Source: Streptomyces sp. NRRL F-5123 (GTDB lineage: Bacteria; Actinomycetota; Actinomycetes; Streptomycetales; Streptomycetaceae). Taken from it: a stretch of 64,000 nucleotides of DNA. The stretch lies in the NCBI RefSeq assembly GCF_000721495.1, contig NZ_JOHY01000004.1, positions 161,824 through 225,823 of the forward strand. The letters are read 5' to 3'. Below are positions 18,006 through 27,016 of the stretch, one piece after another (position 1 is the stretch's first letter; each line of letters opens with the position of its first letter). Under the pieces are notes generated by a model. The model saw nothing but the letters and a program-made list of their open reading frames with translations. It had not been told where the DNA came from and made no database searches. Made by a program: the position numbers and the translations under genes.

Positions 18006-19184
18006 TCAGGCGCGGACCGCCCCGGCCGGCGCGGTCGCGACGATCGTGGCGGCCGCCGCCGCGATCTCGGCCGGGGTCAGCGCCGCGTTGGCCGTCACCC
18101 GCAGCCGGGAGATGCCGTCGGGGACGGACGGCGGGCGGAAGCAGCCCACCGCGAGCCCCGCGGCACGGCCCGCGGCGGCCCACTCCACCGCCGCCGCGGG
18201 CGAGGGCGCACGGACCGAGACGACGCACGCGTCCGGCGCCGTCGCGTCGAACCCCGCGGCGGTGAGGCGTCGGTGGAAGTCGCGGGCCGCGCCCAGCGCG
18301 CGGCCCGCCCGCGCGGGCTCGCGCCGCAGCAGCCGCAGCGCGGCGAGCGCGGCACCGGCCGCGGCCGGTGCGAGCCCGGTGTCGAAGATGAACGTCCGCG
18401 CGGTGTTGACCAGATGGTCGATGACGGCGGCGGGCCCCAGCACCACGCCGCCCTGCGCCCCCAGCGCCTTGGACAGCGTCGCGGTGCACACCACGTCGGG
18501 CGCGCCCGCCAGCCCCGCGGCGTGCGCGGCCCCGCGCCCGCCGGGCCCGAGGACGCCGAGCCCGTGCGCGTCGTCCAGCAGCAGCGCGGCCCCGTGCTCG
18601 CGCGCGGCGGCGGCGAGCGCGCCCAGCGGCGCCGCGTCGCCGTCCACGGAGAAGACGGTGTCGCTGACGACGACGGCCCTCCCGGCGTGTCCGGCGAGCG
18701 CCTTGCGCACGGCGGCGGGGTCGGCGTGCGGGACGACCTCGGTGGCCGCCCTGGACAGCCGGCAGCCGTCGATGAGCGAGGCGTGGTTGGCCGCGTCGGA
18801 GACGATGAGGCCGCCGGGCCCGGTGAGCGCGGTGACCGCCGCGAGGTTGGCGGCGTAGCCGGAGGCGAGCACCAGCGCGGCCTCGAATCCGGTGAAGGCG
18901 GCGAGTTCCGCCTCCAGTTCGGCGTGCAGCGCGGTGCTGCCGGTGACCAGCCGGGAGCCGGTCGCCCCGGCGCCCCACGTCACGCACGCCTGCGCGCCCG
19001 CCGCGGTGACCTCGGGGTGCAGGCTGAGGCCGAGGTAGTCGTTGCCTGCGAGGTCGAGCAGGCCCGGTTCCGCGGCCCGCGGGCGCAGTTCGCGGCGGAG
19101 CCCGGCGGCGGCGCGTACGGCGGCCTGCTCGGCGATCCAGCCGAAGGGGCCGGGGTGCCCGGCGGCGGGCGGTGTGCTGGTCAC
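18006..19184 (-). CDS. bioF: 8-amino-7-oxononanoate synthase BioF
   Basis: PLP enzyme of the alpha-oxoamine synthase family (392 aa) that condenses a pimeloyl thioester with alanine, the first dedicated step of biotin ring assembly. GNDYLGLSLHPEV near the N-terminus, DDAHGLGVLGPGGRG and the PLP Lys in TATLSKALGAQGG are present. GTG 19184 follows GAAGGA; the frame stays open upstream but the extra sequence is antisense to bioB. It is divergent from bioB, with a 195-bp regulatory gap. Confidence 0.94.
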   Translation of the reverse strand: MTSTPPAAGHPGPFGWIAEQAAVRAAAGLRRELRPRAAEPGLLDLAGNDYLGLSLHPEVTAAGAQACVTWGAGATGSRLVTGSTALHAELEAELAAFTGFEAALVLASGYAANLAAVTALTGPGGLIVSDAANHASLIDGCRLSRAATEVVPHADPAAVRKALAGHAGRAVVVSDTVFSVDGDAAPLGALAAAAREHGAALLLDDAHGLGVLGPGGRGAAHAAGLAGAPDVVCTATLSKALGAQGGVVLGPAAVIDHLVNTARTFIFDTGLAPAAAGAALAALRLLRREPARAGRALGAARDFHRRLTAAGFDATAPDACVVSVRAPSPAAAVEWAAAGRAAGLAVGCFRPPSVPDGISRLRVTANAALTPAEIAAAAATIVATAPAGAVRA

Positions 19185-19286
19185 GGCGGTCCTTCGTGGT
19201 GCGGCTCGGATGCGGTTCGGGGACGGTCTGGCGGCGGGCGGGCTCGGGCGGCGGGGCCGCACCCTGCAACGTACTGGCCCGCAATC

Positions 19287-19314
19287 GTGCACAGGGTGTG
19301 GTGATGCACACACC
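19287..19314. promoter_or_regulatory. Palindromic element in the bioF-bioB intergenic region
   Basis: Overlapping inverted repeats GTGCA (19287-19291)/TGCAC (19305-19309) and GGTGTG (19295-19300)/CACACC (19309-19314) in the divergent biotin promoter region. A biotin-responsive repressor site is plausible here. The arms are short and the repressor is not identified. Confidence 0.3.
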
Positions 19315-19379
19315 CGCGGCCACCGCTCTTGTACGGTCCGTCCTTGGCTCGGGGCCGCCGGGTAGGCGAGTATCCCCTC

Positions 19380-20567
19380 ATGGACCTGCTGACCGCACTG
19401 GTGGACAAGGGGCTGCGCCGCGAGCTGCCCACCCGGGACGAGGCGCTCGCCGTGCTGGCGACGTCCGACGACGAACTGCTCGACGTGGTGGCCGCGGCGG
19501 GCCGGGTGCGCCGCACGTGGTTCGGCCGCCGGGTGAAGCTCAACTACCTCGTCAACCTCAAGTCGGGGCTGTGCCCCGAGGACTGCTCGTACTGCTCGCA
19601 GCGGCTGGGCTCGCAGGCGGGCATCCTCAAGTACACCTGGCTGGGGCCCGAGGAGGCCGCGGCCGCGGCGAGCGCGGGGGTGGCGGGCGGCGCCAAGCGG
19701 GTGTGCCTGGTGGCCAGCGGGCGCGGGCCCACCGACCGCGACGTGGACCGGGTCTCGGAGACCATCGCGGCCATCAAGGGGCGGCACGAGGACGTCGAGG
19801 TGTGCGCGTGCCTGGGCCTGCTGGCGGGTGGTCAGGCCGACCGGCTGAAGGCGGCCGGCGCGGACGCGTACAACCACAACCTGAACACCTCCGAGGGCAC
19901 GTACGGGAGCATCACCACGACCCACACGTACGCCGACCGGGTCGACACCGTGCAGCGGGCGCAGGCGGCCGGGCTCTCGGCGTGCTCGGGGCTCATCGCG
20001 GGCATGGGCGAGAGCGACGCTGACCTGGTGGACGTGGTCTTCGGGCTGCGCGAACTGGACCCGGACTCCGTGCCGGTCAACTTCCTGATCCCCTTCGAGG
20101 GCACCCCGCTGGCCAAGGAGTGGAACCTCACCCCCCAGCGCTGCCTGCGGATCCTGGCGATGGTCCGGTTCGTGTGCCCGGACGTGGAGGTGCGGCTGGC
20201 GGGCGGCCGCGAGGTGCACCTGCGCACGATGCAGCCGCTGGCCCTGCACCTGGTCAACTCGATCTTCCTGGGCGACTACCTGACGAGCGAGGGCCAGGCC
20301 GGCCAGGCAGACCTGGACATGATCGCGGACGCCGGATTCGAGGTGGAGGGCGCGGAGACCCCGACGCTGCCCGCGCACCGCGCCGCCGGGCTGTGCGGCG
20401 CCCACGACGGCGGCTGCGGGAGCTGCGGCGACACCGCGTGCGCAGGCGCGCACGGGCACGGGAAGACGGCGTCCGCGCCGGCCCCGCCGGCCGTGCCGGC
20501 TGCGCGGACGGACCTGGTCGCGGTGCGGCGGCGGGGCGCGGGAACGGACCTGCCGCCCAATGCCTGA
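19380..20567 (+). CDS. bioB: Biotin synthase BioB
   Basis: Radical-SAM enzyme (395 aa) that inserts sulfur into dethiobiotin. The [4Fe-4S] motif is CPEDCSYC (about residues 64-71); [15 protein letters not shown] and [19 protein letters not shown] are typical. The C-terminus has a Cys/His-rich extension ([20 protein letters not shown]) beyond the usual end, of unknown role. Its stop overlaps the bioA start by 8 bp, so bioB-bioA are coupled. Confidence 0.95.
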   Translation: MDLLTALVDKGLRRELPTRDEALAVLATSDDELLDVVAAAGRVRRTWFGRRVKLNYLVNLKSGLCPEDCSYCSQRLGSQAGILKYTWLGPEEAAAAASAGVAGGAKRVCLVASGRGPTDRDVDRVSETIAAIKGRHEDVEVCACLGLLAGGQADRLKAAGADAYNHNLNTSEGTYGSITTTHTYADRVDTVQRAQAAGLSACSGLIAGMGESDADLVDVVFGLRELDPDSVPVNFLIPFEGTPLAKEWNLTPQRCLRILAMVRFVCPDVEVRLAGGREVHLRTMQPLALHLVNSIFLGDYLTSEGQAGQADLDMIADAGFEVEGAETPTLPAHRAAGLCGAHDGGCGSCGDTACAGAHGHGKTASAPAPPAVPAARTDLVAVRRRGAGTDLPPNA

Positions 20568-21903
20568 GCCCGCGACCGCGCCCCTCCCCGCGCCGGGGCC
20601 TGCCGCCCCGCTGCCGGCCGAGGTGCTCCTCGGGCTGGACCGCGAGCACGTCTGGCATCCGTACGGGCCGATGCCCGGCCGCCAGGAGCCGCTGGTCGTG
20701 GCGTCGGCCGAGGGCGTGCGGCTGCGGCTCGCGGCGCCCGCGCAGGGGCGTGACGAGCTGGTCGACGGCATGTCGTCGTGGTGGTCGGCGATCCACGGCT
20801 ACCGGCACCCGGTGCTGGACGCGGCCGTCCGCGACCAGCTCGGGCGGATGAGCCATGTGATGTTCGGCGGCCTCACCCACGAGCCCGCCGTCCGGCTCGC
20901 CGCGCGGCTGGTGGAGATCACGCCCGAGCCGCTGCAGCACGTCTTCCTGGCCGACTCCGGGTCGGTGTCGGTCGAGGTCGCGGTCAAGATGTGCCTGCAG
21001 TTCTGGCGCTCGCTCGGGCGCCCGGAGAAGCGCCGGCTGCTGACCTGGCGCGGCGGCTACCACGGCGACACCTGGCAGCCGATGTCGGTGTGCGACCCCG
21101 ACGGCGGCATGCACCACCTGTGGTCGGGGGTGCTGCCCGAGCAGGTCTTCGCCGAGCAGCCGCCGCCCGGCTTCGACGCGGAGCCCGACCCGGCCTACTG
21201 CGACCGGCTGCGCGCCCTGGTGGCCCGGCACGCGCACGAGCTGGCGGCGGTGGTCGTGGAGCCGGTGGTGCAGGGCGCGGGCGGCATGACCTTCCACTCC
21301 CCCGGCTACCTTCGGGTGCTGCGGGAGGCCTGCGACGAGCACCAGGTGCTGCTGGTCCTCGACGAGATCGCCACCGGCTTCGGCCGCACCGGAACGCTCT
21401 TCGCCGCCGGACACGCAGGTGTCAGCCCCGACGTGATGTGCGTCGGCAAGGCGCTGACGGGCGGCTACCTGACGATGGCGGCGGCGCTGTGCACCTCCGC
21501 GGTCGCCGAGGGCATCTCCCGCGGCGAGGTGCCGGTGCTCGCCCACGGGCCGACCTTCATGGGCAACCCGCTGGCCGCGGCGGTCGCGAACGCCTCCCTC
21601 GACCTGCTGCTCGGGCAGGACTGGGCGCAGGAGGTCAAGCGGATCGAGGCGGGCCTGCACGAGGGCCTCGCGGCGGCCGCGGAGCTGCCCGGTGTGCGCG
21701 ACGTGCGGGTGCTCGGGGCGATCGGGGTGGTGCAGCTGGACCACGAGGTGGACATGGCCGCGGCGACCCGTGCCGCGGTGCGCGCCGGGGTGTGGCTGCG
21801 GCCCTTCCGGGACCTCGTCTACACGATGCCGCCCTACGTGACCGGCGACGAGGACCTGGCGCGGATCTGCGCCGGCGTGCGGGACGCGGCCCGGGCGGGG
21901 TGA
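20560..21903 (+). CDS. bioA: Adenosylmethionine-8-amino-7-oxononanoate aminotransferase BioA
   Basis: Class III PLP aminotransferase (447 aa) making 7,8-diaminopelargonate with SAM as amino donor. [10 protein letters not shown] and [16 protein letters not shown] are the BioA-specific substrate regions; [11 protein letters not shown] and the PLP Lys in [11 protein letters not shown] complete the fold. ATG 20560 overlaps bioB. The first 20 residues are Pro/Ala-rich. bioD follows after 173 bp. Confidence 0.95.
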   Translation: MPEPATAPLPAPGPAAPLPAEVLLGLDREHVWHPYGPMPGRQEPLVVASAEGVRLRLAAPAQGRDELVDGMSSWWSAIHGYRHPVLDAAVRDQLGRMSHVMFGGLTHEPAVRLAARLVEITPEPLQHVFLADSGSVSVEVAVKMCLQFWRSLGRPEKRRLLTWRGGYHGDTWQPMSVCDPDGGMHHLWSGVLPEQVFAEQPPPGFDAEPDPAYCDRLRALVARHAHELAAVVVEPVVQGAGGMTFHSPGYLRVLREACDEHQVLLVLDEIATGFGRTGTLFAAGHAGVSPDVMCVGKALTGGYLTMAAALCTSAVAEGISRGEVPVLAHGPTFMGNPLAAAVANASLDLLLGQDWAQEVKRIEAGLHEGLAAAAELPGVRDVRVLGAIGVVQLDHEVDMAAATRAAVRAGVWLRPFRDLVYTMPPYVTGDEDLARICAGVRDAARAG

Positions 21904-22076
21904 CGCCGCCCGCGGCCCGGGGGCTGCGGTCAAACGGGTGACGGTCGGGTGAAAACCTGCCGGAAGCCGGATGGGAAGGGCGCGGCGGGGCAGGGTGCCC
22001 CGAGCCGCGGGAGAATCCGGGGCCGCCGGGGGGCGAGCGGAACGGGCGCAGGACGACGAGGAACGGAGCGACACCC

Positions 22077-22808
22077 ATGGCCATCGTGGTCATCACCGGT
22101 ACGGACACCGAGGTCGGCAAGACGATGGCGACCGCGGCGGTGGCCGCCGCGTCGCTGGCGCAGGGGCTGAGCGTGGCCGTGCTCAAGCCCGCACAGACCG
22201 GGGTGGCCGAGGGCGAGCCGGGCGACGCGGCGGAGGTGGCCCGCCTCGCGGGCGCGGTCACCGCGGTGGAGCTGGCCCGCTACCCCGAGCCGCTGGCGCC
22301 GGCCACCGCCGCGGCCCGCGCGAAGATCCCGGCCGTCGGGCCCGCGGACATCGCGGAGGCCGCGGCCAAGCTGTCCGCCGTCCACGACGTGGTGCTGGTG
22401 GAGGGCGCGGGCGGGCTGCTGGTCCGCTACGACGAGAAGGGCGCCACGCTCGCGGACGCCGCCGCGCTCATCCGCGCCCGGGTGCTGCTGGTGGCGCAGC
22501 CGGGCCTGGGCACGCTCAACGCCACCGCGCTGACCGCGGAGGCGCTGGGCGCGCGGGGGCTGAGCTGCGCCGGGGTGATCTTCGGCAGCTGGCGCGGCGA
22601 GCCGGACCTCGCCGAGCGCTGCAACGTCGCGGACGTCCCGGAGGTCGCGGGCGCGCCGCTGCTCGGAGCCCTGCCGCAGGGGGCCGGCGCGCTGTCCCCC
22701 GCGGCCTTCCGCGCAGCGGCGCCGGAGTGGCTGGCGCCGCAGCTGGGCGGCACCTGGGACGGGGAGGCCTTCGCGCAGGTCTACGCGGCGCCGCCGTTCG
22801 CCCCGTGA
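22077..22808 (+). CDS. bioD: Dethiobiotin synthetase BioD
   Basis: ATP-dependent carboxylase (243 aa) forming the ureido ring of dethiobiotin. P-loop TGTDTEVGKTM (about residues 7-17), VLKPAQTG with the substrate Lys, and VEGAGGLLV are present. It is the last gene of the biotin set; with bioF it completes the KAPA-to-biotin route, and no pimelate-forming gene is nearby. Its 3' end overlaps the convergent MFS gene by 28 bp. Confidence 0.95.
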   Translation: MAIVVITGTDTEVGKTMATAAVAAASLAQGLSVAVLKPAQTGVAEGEPGDAAEVARLAGAVTAVELARYPEPLAPATAAARAKIPAVGPADIAEAAAKLSAVHDVVLVEGAGGLLVRYDEKGATLADAAALIRARVLLVAQPGLGTLNATALTAEALGARGLSCAGVIFGSWRGEPDLAERCNVADVPEVAGAPLLGALPQGAGALSPAAFRAAAPEWLAPQLGGTWDGEAFAQVYAAPPFAP

Positions 22809-24079
22809 GCCGGGGGGCGGGGCCGGGCACGGCCGCCGCTCGCACCGCCGTGGGAACCCTGTGCGTCGGCCGTCTGGATGCGGACGGCTCGGGCGCGGAC
22901 CACGAAGGGCCGGGAGAAGACGGTGACGGCGACGGAGACGGCGGCCGCAAAGGTGATGGCCGTGCCGGACGCGAAGTGCTGGGCAATGCCTCCGGCGATC
23001 GCGGCTCCGATACCCTGCCATGTCATCCGGCCGGCGGATTCAACTCCCTGGACCTGGCCGCGGACCGGATCAGGGGTCAGCTCCAGAAGCTGCTCCTGGA
23101 GCGGCAGGGTGGCAGCGAAGCCGGCACCGGCGACGAACGCCGCGGCCGTCGCCACCAGCACGGGCGGGTGGACGGCGAACAGCAGGTAGGGGGCGGCGAG
23201 CAGCAGTCGCAGGACGAATGCGTAGCGGCGTCGCTGCTCGGCGGTGAGCAATCGTCCGACCGCAAGGTCACCGAGGAGCATGCCTGCCGATCCGGCGGCC
23301 AGGAGGACGCCGGCGTGCTGGGGGGCGTAGGAGATGAACAGGGCCTCGCAGCCGACGATCAGACCGTTGGGGACCCACAGGTTCAGCAGCAGCGCGCGTT
23401 GGCCGGAGTGGGAGAAGAGCTCGATGTTCGTCGTCCAGGTCTGACGCAGTCCGGGGCGACGGGTCAGACGGATCGAGCGTTCCCGGACCGTCACCGCCAC
23501 AATGATCAATCCCCCGCCGGTCAGGGCTGTCGCGACGGCGAAGACCTCCTGCGGGCTCAGGTACCGCAGCAGTACGGCACCGATGGCGTAGCCGAGGACG
23601 GCCATGCCTCCCGAGGTGATGTTCATCAGCGAACGTGCCAGTGCGTAGGTGGAGGTCGGCACCACCTCGGCGAGCAGCCCCATCCGTGCGCCCGTTCCCA
23701 GGGACTGGAAGAACCCCAGTACAAGGAGCAGACCGAACCGGGCGGTGAGCGGCAGCCCTGGAACCGCCTGGGCGGCAACACCTACGAGCGAGAAGCACTG
23801 GAGTGCGACGAGGGTCCGGCGAGGACGGCTCCCGTCCGCGACCGACATCAGCGTCAGCGCACCGAGTACCGTCGCGAAGGTGGCGCCGTACATACTCACA
23901 GCGGTCAGGAACGGGGACTTGGTCTGCTGGTTGACCAGCGTCCCGAGTGCGAAGCCCGACAAGGTGCTCGCGGCGACCGTCAGGGTGAAGCCGGCGTACA
24001 GGCCGACGAATTCACGGTTGCTGAGCAGGTCACGGTAGGTGGTGGGAGGTGTGCCGGAGGCAGATGTGTCAGAAGGCAT
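22781..24079 (-). CDS. MFS transporter (efflux-type)
   Basis: 432-aa major facilitator with about 12 hydrophobic segments, beginning at ELYAGFTL-like YAGFTLTVAASTLSGFALGTL and including the loop MSVADGSRPRRTL in place of the canonical motif A. Substrate unknown; drug export is a guess from the attenuator-like leader. Start ATG 24079 follows a hairpin and a six-U tract. An in-frame ATG at 24136 would translate through the hairpin and add 19 residues. The gene is somewhat less GC-rich than the biotin genes beside it. It is convergent with bioD, overlapping 28 bp. Confidence 0.82.
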   Translation of the reverse strand: MPSDTSASGTPPTTYRDLLSNREFVGLYAGFTLTVAASTLSGFALGTLVNQQTKSPFLTAVSMYGATFATVLGALTLMSVADGSRPRRTLVALQCFSLVGVAAQAVPGLPLTARFGLLLVLGFFQSLGTGARMGLLAEVVPTSTYALARSLMNITSGGMAVLGYAIGAVLLRYLSPQEVFAVATALTGGGLIIVAVTVRERSIRLTRRPGLRQTWTTNIELFSHSGQRALLLNLWVPNGLIVGCEALFISYAPQHAGVLLAAGSAGMLLGDLAVGRLLTAEQRRRYAFVLRLLLAAPYLLFAVHPPVLVATAAAFVAGAGFAATLPLQEQLLELTPDPVRGQVQGVESAGRMTWQGIGAAIAGGIAQHFASGTAITFAAAVSVAVTVFSRPFVVRARAVRIQTADAQGSHGGASGGRARPRPPAHGANGGAA

Positions 24080-24085
24080 GAAAAA

Positions 24086-24122
24086 AGCCTTCGCGTGCAC
24101 CCAACCTGGGGCGCCGAAGGCT
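24086..24122 (-). promoter_or_regulatory. Terminator-like hairpin directly before the MFS start (possible attenuator)
   Basis: On the minus strand AGCCTTCG pairs with CGAAGGCT (24115-24122 with 24086-24093); inside, GC-CCC pairs with GGG-GC around an AACCT-type loop. The stem is followed by six U and then, after a C, the ATG at 24079. That is the form of an intrinsic terminator placed in the leader. An in-frame codon string from ATG 24136 crosses the stem. Conditional read-through, for example by stalled ribosomes, would fit. Function is inferred. Confidence 0.6.
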
Positions 24123-24132
24123 GACTCGTGGA

Positions 24133-24414
24133 TCATAGCGCGTGCCCCAGCCGCATCGGACCGGGGAGACGCGGACGCGGACGCGCACCGGTCACGGCAG
24201 CACCGCACAGTGACCGGCGGCTGTCGCCAGGTGCGAGCAGACCGGGCAGCTCCCAGCCCGTCCCCGGCCCGCGCACGGCGGTGCGCTCACCGAGCAGAGC
24301 ACGGGCCTGGCCGTAGGAGAGTCGGGCCAGGCCGGTGTCCGGGCACACGTCGCGCGGCGGGGTCGCCGGCGACGGCGGGGGCTTGGCGCCGGTCTTCGTT
24401 CCGGTGTCCCGCAA
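24133..24414 (-). pseudogene. Possible tyrosine-recombinase remnant
   Basis: A 93-codon minus-strand frame reads [20 protein letters not shown], then [16 protein letters not shown] and LLAPGDSRR. This resembles the catalytic-core lead-in ([11 protein letters not shown]...GTGWDLH) and the C-terminal end (SLLAPG) of actinomycete integrases. The intervening HxxR...Y catalytic part is missing, as after an internal deletion. Family recognition is from memory of the motif and needs a search. The stretch between the MFS leader and the toxin gene holds nothing else. Confidence 0.4.
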
Positions 24415-24421
24415 CCCCCGC

Positions 24422-24799
24422 TCAGGCCGGGACGGTCCAGGCGCGCAGTTCCTCGGCGATGCGGTCGACGCCGACCGACTCGTCCTTGACCAGCCGGGCC
24501 AGGTCGCGCACCTGCTCGGGGGTGGTGGTCACGTGCTGCCCGCCGGCCACCAGGTAGGCGTAGGCGACGGCGGTGGCGAAGAGCGCGTTGGAGCGTTCGA
24601 GGGCGGGGACGTGCAGCAGCAGCTGGAGCAGCGAGGCGGCGCGGACGTGGTCGTCGGGGTAGACGGGCACGCCGAATATCTCGGCCTTGTGCCGGCCGAC
24701 GGCCGCGACCAGCGCGCCCCAGTCGGTGACCAGGGGGTCGCCGGGGGTGTTGTGCTCGGCGACCATCAGCAGCCACGCCAGGTCGATGTTCAGGCTCAA
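24422..24799 (-). CDS. Doc/Fic-like toxin component of a type II TA pair
   Basis: 125-aa helical protein beginning [20 protein letters not shown], the form of streptomycete Fic/Doc-family toxins. The canonical HPFxxGN motif is not seen; the corresponding region reads [16 protein letters not shown], so catalytic activity is doubtful or divergent. The start appears to be TTG 24799, overlapping the antitoxin stop in a TTGA arrangement; no ATG or GTG fits the homologous start. Its position downstream of the RHH antitoxin supports a TA module. Confidence 0.75.
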   Translation of the reverse strand: MSLNIDLAWLLMVAEHNTPGDPLVTDWGALVAAVGRHKAEIFGVPVYPDDHVRAASLLQLLLHVPALERSNALFATAVAYAYLVAGGQHVTTTPEQVRDLARLVKDESVGVDRIAEELRAWTVPA

Positions 24800-25023
24800 C
24801 GCGAGCTCGTGTCCCTGTCGCCGAACTCCTCCGCGAAGACCGCCTCGTACTCCTTCATGAAGTCCGCGGCGGCCTGGACGAACGCCCTGCCGCTCTCGCC
24901 CTCGTCCCGCCGGACCAGTTCCTCGATGTAGCGGTTCACGCTCATGCCGCGCTGCGAGGCGCGTTCCCGCGCGGTCTCCGCGGTGGCTTCGTCCACCCGC
25001 ACGTTCAACTGGGTCTTGGCCAT
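24796..25023 (-). CDS. Ribbon-helix-helix antitoxin
   Basis: 75-aa protein. The N-terminal RHH/Arc-like segment TQLNVRVDEATAETARERAS and MSVNRYIEELVRR forms the DNA-binding dimer. The acidic/aromatic C-terminus (FMKEYEAVFAEEFGDRD) is the likely toxin-binding tail. ATG 25023. Just upstream (25040-25053) CGCTAG-CGCC-type palindromic bases could be its operator. It is translationally coupled to the toxin. Confidence 0.85.
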   Translation of the reverse strand: MAKTQLNVRVDEATAETARERASQRGMSVNRYIEELVRRDEGESGRAFVQAAADFMKEYEAVFAEEFGDRDTSSR

Positions 25024-25160
25024 GGCACCACGCTAGCGCCGCGGCGCTAGTAGCGGCAAGGCCGTCGCCGGCCCGCGCTGCCGACCGTCCGCCCGTCCCC
25101 CGCGCGCCGGCCGTCTCGGATACCGGAATTGCGGGCCGGGAGCGGCGGGCCGGTGGTGGG

Positions 25161-25598
25161 ATGCCGGGCATGAGCACTCCCCTGATCAGGACCGCCGTCC
25201 CTGCCGACGCGAGCGGCGTCCTGGCCTTCTGGCGGGTGGCCGCCGAGGGCACCAGCATCACCGACGACGAGGCCGGGGTCGCCCGGCTCATCGCCACCGA
25301 CCCGGGCTCGCTGCTGCTCGCCGAGCGCGACGGGGAGCTGGTGGGCACGGTGATCGCCGGCTTCGACGGATGGCGCTGCCACCTCTACCGGCTGGCGGTG
25401 CACCCCGGTGCCCGCCGCCAGGGCGTCTCGCGGGTGCTGCTGGACGCGGCCGAGGAGCGCTTCCGGGAGCTGGGCGGGCGGCGCGGCGACGCGATGGTGC
25501 TGGAGCGCAACGAGCGCGCCCACCACGCCTGGCGGGCCGCGGGCTACGCGCCCGAGCCGCACTGGCGGCGCTGGACCAAGCCGCTGCGCCGGGGCTGA
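25161..25598 (+). CDS. GNAT-family N-acetyltransferase
   Basis: 145-aa single-domain GNAT. The acetyl-CoA loop is LAVHPGARRQGVSRVLL (about residues 77-93), close to the RRGLGRALL-type consensus. The C-terminal FYxxxGY equivalent is HHAWRAAGYAPE. Substrate unknown. Start 25161 is the first ATG; 25170 (MSTPLIRTA) is equally plausible since neither has a clear RBS. Confidence 0.82.
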   Translation: MPGMSTPLIRTAVPADASGVLAFWRVAAEGTSITDDEAGVARLIATDPGSLLLAERDGELVGTVIAGFDGWRCHLYRLAVHPGARRQGVSRVLLDAAEERFRELGGRRGDAMVLERNERAHHAWRAAGYAPEPHWRRWTKPLRRG

Positions 25599-25684
25599 GC
25601 GGCCGGCGCCCGGCCCGGGGCCCGTACGGCGCACGCGGGGTGCGCGGCCGGGTGCGGTGGCAGACGATGGGGGCGAGGTGTCCG

Positions 25685-27016
25685 ATGACCGAAGCACTGC
25701 TCCTGCTGCTGGCCCTGCTCCTCAGTCTCGCCTGCGGTGTCTTCGTCGCGGCGGAGTTCTCGCTGACCACGATCGAGCGCGGCGAGGTGGAGCGCGCCGC
25801 GCGGGAGGGCGAGCGGGGCGCGGCGGCGGCGCTCGCCGGGGTGCGGTCGCTGACCGTGCAGCTGTCGGGCGCGCAGCTCGGCATCACCGTCACCGGGCTG
25901 ATCATCGGCATGCTGGCCCGCGGCTCGATCGCGGAGCTGCTGCGCGGCCCGCTGCGCGCGGCCGGGGTGGGCGGCGGCGCCGCCTCGTCGCTGGCGCTGG
26001 TGCTGGGCACGGCGGTGTCGACGGTGGTGCTGATGGTGGTCGGCGAGCTGGTGCCGAAGAACTGGGCGATCTCCCGGCCGCTGCCGGTCGCCAAGGCGGT
26101 CGCGGGTCCGCAGCGCGCCTTCACCAGCGCGTTCGGCCCGCTGATCCGTCATCTGAACAACACCGCCAACCGGGTGCTGCGCCGCATGGGACTGGAGCCC
26201 GCGGAGGAGCTGGCCTCGGCCCGCGGGCCGCAGGAGCTCAAGGCGCTCGCCCGGCACTCGGCGAAGGCGGGCGCGCTGGAGCCGGACTCCGCGGAGCTGT
26301 TCGTCCGCACGCTGGGCCTGGCCGACCTCACCGCGGAGAACGTGATGACGCCGCGGGTGCAGGTGACGGCGCTGGAGGCGCGGGCGACCGCCGCGGACGT
26401 CGCCAACGCCACGCGGGCCACCGGGCTGTCCCGCTTCCCGGTCTTCCGCGGCACCCTCGACGCGGTGATCGGCACCGTGCACATCAAGGACGTGCTGGCC
26501 GTGCCCGCCGGCCGCCGCGCGCACACTCCCGTCACCGACCTGCTGCGGGACGCGCTGCTGGTGCCGGAGTCGCTCGCGGTGGACCGGCTGCTGGACCGGC
26601 TGTCGGGGGCGCGCGCGATGGCGGTGGTCATCGACGAGTACGGCGGCACCGCGGGGGTGGCCACCCTGGAGGACATCGTCGAGGAGGTGGTCGGCGAGGT
26701 GCAGGACGAGCACGACCCGCTCCAGCAGCCCGACCTGCTGTTCGTCCGCGAGGAGCCGGACGGCCGGCGCACGTACCGGGCGGACGGCGCGACGCGCACC
26801 GAGGACCAGCTGGTGCGGATCGGGCTGCGGGTGCCCGACGGCCCGTACGAGACGCTCGCCGGCCTGGTCGCCGAGCGGCTCGGCCGCATCCCTGAGCGCG
26901 GCGACAGGCTCCGGCTGGACGGCTGGCTCGTGGAGGTCGAGGACGCCTCGGGGCACCGGGCGGCGCGGGTGCGGCTGGTGTCCCCGCCCCGCGAGTCGGG
27001 GGAAGCGCGCCGATGA
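25685..27016 (+). CDS. CNNM/CorC-type membrane protein with CBS domains (hemolysin family)
   Basis: 443-aa inner-membrane protein: DUF21/CNNM domain with about four membrane spans (residues 1-170), a CBS pair (MTPRVQVTALEA to about 340, containing DEYGGTAGVATLEDIVEEVVGE) and a C-terminal CorC_HlyC domain (about 355-435). Relatives act in Mg2+/Co2+ export or membrane-stress tolerance; hemolysis itself is a historical label. ATG 25685. It overlaps the next paralogue by 4 bp (ATGA), so the two are one operon and may heterodimerise. Confidence 0.88.
   Translation: MTEALLLLLALLLSLACGVFVAAEFSLTTIERGEVERAAREGERGAAAALAGVRSLTVQLSGAQLGITVTGLIIGMLARGSIAELLRGPLRAAGVGGGAASSLALVLGTAVSTVVLMVVGELVPKNWAISRPLPVAKAVAGPQRAFTSAFGPLIRHLNNTANRVLRRMGLEPAEELASARGPQELKALARHSAKAGALEPDSAELFVRTLGLADLTAENVMTPRVQVTALEARATAADVANATRATGLSRFPVFRGTLDAVIGTVHIKDVLAVPAGRRAHTPVTDLLRDALLVPESLAVDRLLDRLSGARAMAVVIDEYGGTAGVATLEDIVEEVVGEVQDEHDPLQQPDLLFVREEPDGRRTYRADGATRTEDQLVRIGLRVPDGPYETLAGLVAERLGRIPERGDRLRLDGWLVEVEDASGHRAARVRLVSPPRESGEARR

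Noticed and set aside
18006..20771. BioF extended to 921 codons
   Set aside because: The extra N-terminal part is antisense to bioB; GTG 19184 has an RBS and matches the family start.
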